Below are positions 62,676 through 64,000 of a stretch of 64,000 nt of DNA, piece by piece; the first letter of the stretch is position 1; each line of letters begins with the position of its first letter. The position numbers and the translations under genes were made by a program. A model generated the notes under the pieces. That model did no database searches. It had not been told where the DNA came from and worked only from the letters and a program-made list of their open reading frames with translations. Location: positions 31,806 to 95,805 of the forward strand of contig DIUJ01000051.1 of NCBI GenBank assembly GCA_002422315.1, given 5' to 3'. The DNA is from Bacteroidetes bacterium UBA6161 (GTDB lineage Bacteria > Bacteroidota > Bacteroidia > NS11-12g > UBA955).

Positions 62676-63554
62676 TTAGTTGTTTTTGTATCCAAATCGC
62701 TGCAAAAACAAATCTTTTTTTCTCCAATTTTCTGTTACTTTCACTCTTAGGTCCAAAAATACATGACTTTCTAAAAAATCTTCTATTTGCTTTCTGGCCT
62801 TAGTTCCCAGTCTTTTTATTCCTTCGCCTCCTTTGCCAATTAGTATCCCTTTTTGGCTTTGGCGTTCTACATGAATTTCGGCATAGATGTCTATTCTTTC
62901 ACCTCTTTCTTTAAAATCCCAAACATTTACCTCGCAGGAATATGGAATTTCTTGTGCATACAAATGGAATATATGTTCGCGTATAATTTCTGCTACAAAA
63001 AAACGCTCCGTTCTATCGGTAAGTTGATCCTGTGGGAAATAGGGCTCGCCTACTGGAATGTAGTGAAGTAATTTGGATAGTAGGTCTTTTACATCGAAAG
63101 GATAAAGCGCACTAAGTGGGATAACCTCCGCACATAAAATCTTGCTTTTCAGTTCTTCCATTCTCAAGCCTACTTGTGCTTGTGTACTTAGGTCTATTTT
63201 ATTTAAGATAACCACTACCGGCACACTTACTTGGTTTATTCTTTCTACAAACTCGGGCAATAACTCATCTTCTACATCGGTCATAAATACTAGTAAGTCG
63301 CTATCGTCCATTGCTTCCCATACAAAGCCCATCATGGCATTGTGTAGTTCGTTTGCCGATTTTATAACCCCTGGAGTATCGGAAAATACCATTTGGTATT
63401 CGTCGTCGTTTACTATACCCAAAATTCTATGTCTTGTAGTACTTGCTTTAGGAGAAATGATACTTAATTTTTGACCTATCAACTGATTCAGTAAGGTAGA
63501 TTTTCCCACATTGGGCCTACCTATGATAGATACAAATCCGGATTTAAATGGCAT
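62676..63554 (-). CDS. era: GTPase Era
   Basis: The 292-residue GTPase has an N-terminal G domain with GRPNVGKS (12-19), DTPGV and NKID, and a C-terminal KH domain (about 205-285, with KGILIGKGGEGIKRLG). It binds 16S rRNA and helps 30S maturation. It is 27 bp upstream of der; both ribosome assembly GTPases are probably co-transcribed. Confidence 0.96.
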   Translation of the reverse strand: MPFKSGFVSIIGRPNVGKSTLLNQLIGQKLSIISPKASTTRHRILGIVNDDEYQMVFSDTPGVIKSANELHNAMMGFVWEAMDDSDLLVFMTDVEDELLPEFVERINQVSVPVVVILNKIDLSTQAQVGLRMEELKSKILCAEVIPLSALYPFDVKDLLSKLLHYIPVGEPYFPQDQLTDRTERFFVAEIIREHIFHLYAQEIPYSCEVNVWDFKERGERIDIYAEIHVERQSQKGILIGKGGEGIKRLGTKARKQIEDFLESHVFLDLRVKVTENWRKKDLFLQRFGYKNN

Positions 63555-63880
63555 GCGAACGAATTTTGAGAATGAATTTTAAACCGCAAAGATACATACA
63601 ACAAACCAATTCTTAGCATGTTCTATAGGATTAGTTATATTGAAGTTGAACTTTAGAGTTTTTTAACCCAAATTTCAAAAAATTTCATAAACTTTGACAA
63701 AGCAGGCCTAACCTGTTTGTTACAGAAAATCAAGTCAGATAGAATACTACACCTTTGATTTGTTATTCGGATTTATTGATTCATATTTTTTATGCAGAGC
63801 AAAAATACCCCGCAAACTTTGTTTGGTGCACGCGCCAATAATCCAATATTCGGGTATACCTCTTTACTATGGGCTACACC
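63555..63880. other. upstream region of era
   Basis: It is AT-rich with no supported gene. The promoter of the era-der-rfbC genes should lie here but no clear match was found. Nothing else recognised until the interspersed repeat. Confidence 0.4.
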
Positions 63881-64000
63881 CATGGCTATTATATTTCGCA
63901 CCTTTGGTCCTATTTAGGCTTGCTCAAATATCGCCCCTGTTGAAATACTTCTTCTTTAGGTTTTTTAAGCACCAAAGGTGCGAAATCTTTAGCATAGCCT
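63881..64000. repeat. interspersed palindromic repeat, cut by window edge
   Basis: ATTTCGCACCTTTGG (63892-63907) and AGCACCAAAGGTGCGAAAT (63968-63986) are in inverted orientation. The right-hand piece continues AGCATAGCCT, as in the region near 23060-23090 (AGCACCAAAGGTGCG then TAGCATAGCCTGAAAGG). The family is thus shared by two places in this window. The repeat probably continues beyond the edge. Confidence 0.65.

Overview
This window is low-GC DNA from a member of the phylum Bacteroidota. The evidence is a type IX secretion (Por) C-terminal sorting domain at the end of the 55883-57604 protein, phylum-typical families (DUF4292 lipoprotein, DUF6029 barrel, type 2 PyrF), promoter motifs of the TTG-N19-TAnnTTTG kind, and the near absence of strong Shine-Dalgarno sequences. 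No rRNA, tRNA, CRISPR array, transposase or integrase gene was seen.

Layout. (1) 1-2451: a padR-pspC operon with a clear palindromic operator. (2) 2475-7158: small minus-strand genes, each separated from the next by long related spacers whose ends carry palindromic ACTGCCGTTGGGCAGT / TACTGCTAAC-type motifs. This resembles an integron-like or cassette-like array, though no integrase is present. (3) 7159-19433: a minus-strand defence island. It holds a PARIS-like pair (AriB Toprim/DUF4435 and AriA ATPase) and a type I restriction-modification locus (hsdR, hsdS, hsdM) with four extra genes embedded: a DUF488 protein with an extra N-terminal domain, a 276-residue protein, a 422-residue membrane/coiled-coil protein, and a 106-residue membrane protein between hsdS and hsdM. 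(4) 19853-22350: an arsenic operon, arsR-arsI-arsenate-reductase-like-acr3. (5) 22351-23478: a gene-free, repeat-rich kilobase. (6) 23479-36292: small membrane proteins, an EF-hand-like protein, a collagen-like lipoprotein, asparagine synthetase, pyrF-pyrC, a DUF6029 barrel, a large secreted protein, a solute:sodium symporter and a DUF6629 membrane protein. (7) 36423-43488: a fur-like gene, then a core envelope operon (flippase, dut, sugar nucleotidyltransferase, TPR lipoprotein, DUF4292 lipoprotein, EnvC-like protein). (8) 43485-50743: a signalling/biosynthetic module of a lone response regulator, an E1-nitroreductase fusion (Rv1355c family), a GNAT-like protein, a 7TMR-DISM histidine kinase, a hybrid regulator with a degenerate kinase, and a second response regulator. 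(9) 50832-55748: the division cluster murC-ftsQ-ftsA-ftsZ. (10) 55883-57604: a secreted DUF4397 repeat protein. (11) 57953-60780: a second copy of the cassette-like structure, on the plus strand, carrying a TPR protein and an AAA_14/DUF4143 ATPase. (12) 60780-63554: rfbC, der, era, followed by interspersed repeats at the right edge.

The most interesting parts are the integron-like spacers found at two distant sites in opposite orientation (one copy interrupted by a 145-bp nested palindromic element), the crowded defence island, and the E1/nitroreductase-GNAT-two-component module. The last could make and sense a small molecule; this is an inference from gene content only.
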